Positions 5,024 through 5,572 of a stretch of 5,572 bases of DNA are shown piece after piece; position 1 is the stretch's first letter; every line of letters begins with the position of its first letter. A program made the translations under genes and the position numbers. The stretch is from contig CAIVXR010000026.1 of NCBI GenBank assembly GCA_903909925.1, positions 1 through 5,572 of the forward strand, read 5' to 3'. The DNA comes from an uncultured beta proteobacterium. Lineage in GTDB: Bacteria; Pseudomonadota; Gammaproteobacteria; Burkholderiales; Burkholderiaceae. The notes beneath the pieces were generated by a model. It made no database searches. It was not told where the DNA came from and saw only the letters and a program-made list of their open reading frames with translations.

Positions 5024-5572
5024 TTAGGAGCCGCGGGGGTGATGTTGCTGGTGAATCGATTTGAGGCGTTCCCTAGCCACGTGGGTGTAAATCTGGGTAG
5101 TAGAGATATCTGCGTGCCCCAATAGCAGTTGTACCACCCGTAAATCTGCTCCATGATTGAGTAAATGGGTTGCAAAAGCATGACGCAGTGTATGGGGGGA
5201 TAAGGCAACTGGGATATTGGCTAAGGTGGCGTAACGCTTAATTAAAGCCCAAAAGGCCTGACGCGTTAATCCAGTACCCGTATGGCGCCCTACAAATACC
5301 GCATCGGTAGTTTTTCCTTCAAGCAGCGGTGTTCTGGCATCAGATAAATATCTTCTGAGCCACTGCCCTGCCTCACCACCAAATGGTACGAGGCGCTCTT
5401 TACCGCCTTTGCCATTCACTACGCGCACTACGCCCTCATTTAATCCCAGTGCAACTGTCTTGAGAGAGACGATTTCTGAAACGCGCAGCCCACTGGCATA
5501 CATGAGTTCTAACATCGTACGATCACGCAAGCCCAGAGGAGTTTCGATATCAGGTGCATTGAGTAATGCAGT
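5024..5572 (-). CDS. xerD: Site-specific tyrosine recombinase XerD (N-terminal part beyond window)
   Basis: With XerC, XerD resolves chromosome dimers at dif sites, in a reaction activated by FtsK at the division septum. The window holds the C-terminal 182 residues; the open frame continues to the last base. About 118 N-terminal residues, chiefly the core-binding domain, are missing, judged against E. coli XerD. Visible residues 1-14 (TALLNAPDIETPLG) lead into the catalytic domain. The full active-site set is present: Arg30 (GLRVSE), Lys55 (GKGGKERLVP), His127 and Arg130 (HTLRHAFATH), His153 (LLGHADIS) and the nucleophile Tyr162 (IYTHV). The ending HQQHHPRGS nearly matches the E. coli XerD terminus, which separates it from XerC and from phage integrases. 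There is one extra residue before the active-site lysine relative to E. coli. The neighbours are housekeeping genes, so it is the chromosomal recombinase rather than part of a mobile element. Confidence 0.95.
   Translation of the reverse strand, partial: TALLNAPDIETPLGLRDRTMLELMYASGLRVSEIVSLKTVALGLNEGVVRVVNGKGGKERLVPFGGEAGQWLRRYLSDARTPLLEGKTTDAVFVGRHTGTGLTRQAFWALIKRYATLANIPVALSPHTLRHAFATHLLNHGADLRVVQLLLGHADISTTQIYTHVARERLKSIHQQHHPRGS

Noticed and set aside
5024..5572. Tyrosine recombinase considered as an integrase of an integron, phage or genomic island.
   Set aside because: The C-terminus and motif set match chromosomal XerD closely, and it lies among housekeeping genes with no att-like repeats or cargo.

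Overview
The window looks like chromosomal DNA from a low-to-mid GC betaproteobacterium. The most likely source is Polynucleobacter or a close Burkholderiaceae relative. This is judged from the proteins (XerD, a diverged FolE, a small Tat-exported HiPIP, an HPP protein, PlsY) and from AT-rich intergenic DNA; no database search was possible. It reads as ordinary core genome. I see no insertion sequence, CRISPR array, tRNA, rRNA, prophage or defence locus, and no gap longer than 200 bases without a gene.

Left part (1-1800): a bifunctional mannose-1-phosphate guanylyltransferase / mannose-6-phosphate isomerase (manC/algA type) runs leftward off the edge and lacks only its last residues. Divergent from it, across a 162-base spacer, is a 48-codon plus-strand gene for a small basic protein with a consensus Shine-Dalgarno and its own terminator hairpin. 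It is the only rightward gene and the least explained item here.

Middle part (1793-2941): two leftward genes follow, an HPP-family membrane protein and a Tat-exported high-potential iron-sulfur protein (HiPIP). A strong hairpin terminator separates them. Upstream of the HiPIP gene is a 17-base near-perfect palindrome that resembles a Fur box.

Right part (2942-5572): a close-packed leftward series runs xerD (5'-truncated by the window), plsY, a MAPEG-family membrane protein, folE and a small lipoprotein. The gaps are 33, 5 and 51 bases, and the lipoprotein start lies at or just after the folE stop. They probably share transcripts, but the products serve unrelated jobs: chromosome dimer resolution, phospholipid synthesis, an unknown membrane function, pterin/folate synthesis and an envelope lipoprotein. 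This looks like housekeeping packing rather than one pathway. The points most worth checking are the small basic protein, the Fur-like site before the HiPIP gene, and the lysine-rich N-terminal extension of FolE. I did not find a convincing new biological system.
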